From the NCBI GenBank assembly GCA_029747015.1, contig JAKOGI010000006.1, positions 1,284,001 to 1,348,000 on the forward strand: a DNA stretch of 64,000 nt. Reading direction: 5' to 3'. The position numbers and the translations under genes were made by a program. The notes beneath the pieces are model-generated. The model worked only from the letters and a program-made list of their open reading frames with translations. It was not told the origin of the DNA and ran no database searches. Within the stretch, counting starts at the first letter, position 1, and each line of letters begins with the position of its first letter. This stretch comes from Carnegiea gigantea (lineage: Eukaryota; Streptophyta; Magnoliopsida; Caryophyllales; Cactaceae). This document shows positions 62,324 to 64,000 of this stretch, in pieces.

Positions 62324-64000
62324 ATGTAAGGAACCTTTATTTTTTGAGTACTGGTGAATGTTCTGCAGTTAAAAATGGCTTTTATGGCTGTTGTTGGAAC
62401 AGCGGGTTTTGATTTCTGTTGTCAGTTTATCACCTTGTTGTATGAGCCGCCTCCTAAAAGATAACTCCTTTTGAGTTGATAATTGTAGAAGTAGTGAAAT
62501 TGCACATCTTATCTGTGTGCCATAAGCACTGTATTTGTCCTTTTCTGGTTCAGTTTGCTAAATTTGACCGCTAATTTGTTGGTTAACAGATTTACTTATA
62601 ATTATAAAACGGATCTTATTAGATATGTCTGAAAGAAATATTCAACGATGACATTTTACCGTTTGATACTTTTGCTAACCTCGAGTTTAAAAATTGCTCG
62701 AAGTTTATTCTTGGAGAATAATGGTCAAATTGTCAAAGCATGCAATGTGCTCGTTAGGTTGGAGAATGGGACCCAAGACTCGTGCTAACCCCCCAAAACT
62801 GTGCTAGTTAAGCTACGTGGCATTCTGTAGTTGAAGATATAACCTACTTAGGTGTATCACAGTAGACATGCATTCCCATGTGTACGTATATGCGTTTCAG
62901 CATTTTTAAGATGTATTTGGTGGGTATACCACTCTGGGAGCCTCACATACGATGGTGGCTCTGTGGTGAAGGGAATTGGAGGAGGGAATTAAGGGAATCA
63001 TCCTTTGCCTCTGTAGGTTTCAAAACCAGCTTCCTTTCCCATGAGCTGGGATTCCTCCTAGCCTCCTATGAATATGGTGGTCACTTTAGCTTTATGGGTT
63101 TAATGTTTTCGGACACTGAACTTCAATTTTTTAGGCTCAGTGCAGTTTGAGGACACCTGTAGAGTACTGGCAATTGTGGACTCAGCCAGACTGTAGTTAT
63201 GCTTTTCATCACAGTTGAAATGCCTAAACCTGCAACCACACTTAAAGCACCTTATATCGAATTCCCATGGTTGGAAATAATGAGGGGAAAGGGTCTTGAT
63301 TTGGCACAAGTGGTGTTTCGACTGCCATTGCAGAAGCCATTCATCCTTTCTTGTTAAGTTGGGATTCACAGACAAAAATTTTGGTTATCCTTTTCTTTTT
63401 ACCTGAATTGAATTTTAATTTTGCATGATAATTCTGATGTTCTCTGTGATCTCAGCTGGGTGATATGAATGCCCCTTCTCTTTGTTGCAGTAATAAACTA
63501 CACTGGTTACAAAGTCGTGCAGCAAAGCCTGAAGGTGCTTTTGGTTGCTTGTACAGCATCCTGATTGAAGCATGACATTGGTTCACAAATGTACAGCATT
63601 TTTGCATTTTCATAGCTCTGTCCAGATTTCTCAATCCCACCTGTAATGACTGGTCCCCCCCCCCCTTGGGGGGGGGGTTGTTCATGCATGTTTTTCACCT
63701 GTATGAAAAGGGGGGGTTGTTCATGCATGTTTTTCACCTGTATGAAAGACCTTCCATGGTAGTTTGTACACTATTTATTTGGTGAATACAAACTAACAAT
63801 AACTTGCCGTTAGTGGCTGAGATTATCACTAAAGTATTATCTTTCAAGTTCTGAAAAATGTTGTAGTTCTTATTTTATCATAACTTAGTGTCATGGCTGC
63901 TGGCCAAAATCTTATGGAAGCTTTTACTTGAGAATACCGTTCTGAGGAAGTATTTCCTCCTGCTTTCTAAGGGAAAAATATTTTTGACCACAAAAGTTTG
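62324..64000 (+). other. RTEL1 3' UTR with a probable spliced downstream exon
   Basis: The stop codon at 62321-62323 is followed at once by ATGTAAGG, a good donor (GT at 62325). A clear acceptor TTTGTTGCAG ends at 63490, before TAATAAACTACACTGG. This fits a 3' UTR intron of about 1.17 kb and a terminal non-coding exon from 63491. No new gene is recognised in 62.4-64.0 kb. The region includes a C/G hairpin and a 38-bp tandem repeat at 63655-63747. Confidence 0.5.
63655..63747. repeat. Oligo(C)/oligo(G) hairpin and a 38-bp tandem repeat
   Basis: An oligo(C) run (about 63655-63664) is separated by two T from an oligo(G) run (about 63667-63676), a potential G/C hairpin. The segment GGTTGTTCATGCATGTTTTT and its CACCTGTATGAAA continuation then occur twice, 38 bp apart. 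It falls in the likely terminal non-coding exon of RTEL1. Confidence 0.85.

Overview
The window is nuclear DNA from a flowering plant, most likely a eudicot. The genes carry many introns, intergenic DNA is AT-rich and full of small transposable elements, and every recognisable protein is a plant family member. I cannot name the species. The gene models below were built by hand by joining exons at splice sites, and the reading phase was checked at every junction. Lengths are therefore predictions.

Layout. (1) 127-4871, plus strand: the last 11 visible exons of a group 3 sulfate transporter-like gene (SULTR3). Its 5' end lies outside the window, and a Tourist-like MITE sits in one intron. (2) 4872-9.9 kb: gene-poor DNA with dispersed repeats. 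(3) 12307-10032, minus strand: a Golgi SYS1 homologue whose last few codons are unresolved. (4) 12737-12810, plus strand: tRNA-Arg(UCG). (5) 18553-13793, minus strand: MFP1, a thylakoid-anchored coiled-coil protein. (6) 22493-21278, minus strand: an FCS-like zinc finger (FLZ/DUF581) gene. (7) 22.5-31.3 kb: a repeat block holding tandem duplications, a Tourist-like MITE split by a second, CACTA-like element, and three low-complexity elements in a row. (8) 38082-31784, minus strand: a complete Hsp110-type HSP70 (Arabidopsis HSP70-14/15 type, about 840 aa). It has two probable GC-AG introns and a TRIM retrotransposon inside one intron. (9) 42110-40850, minus strand: a decayed copy of the last five exons of that HSP70. 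(10) 44069-62323, plus strand: a complete 23-exon RTEL1 helicase gene (about 1031 aa), probably with a further spliced exon in its 3' UTR.

The genes are unrelated neighbours: solute transport, Golgi trafficking, plastid organisation, signalling adaptor, protein folding and genome stability. They do not form an operon or a biosynthetic cluster. I did not find a convincing new biological system. The more unusual observations are the nested transposon, the partial HSP70 duplication that keeps its introns and a GC splice donor, the intronic TRIM, recurrent oligo(C)-oligo(A) tracts, and a matched pair of roughly 355-bp repeats about 13 kb apart in opposite orientation.
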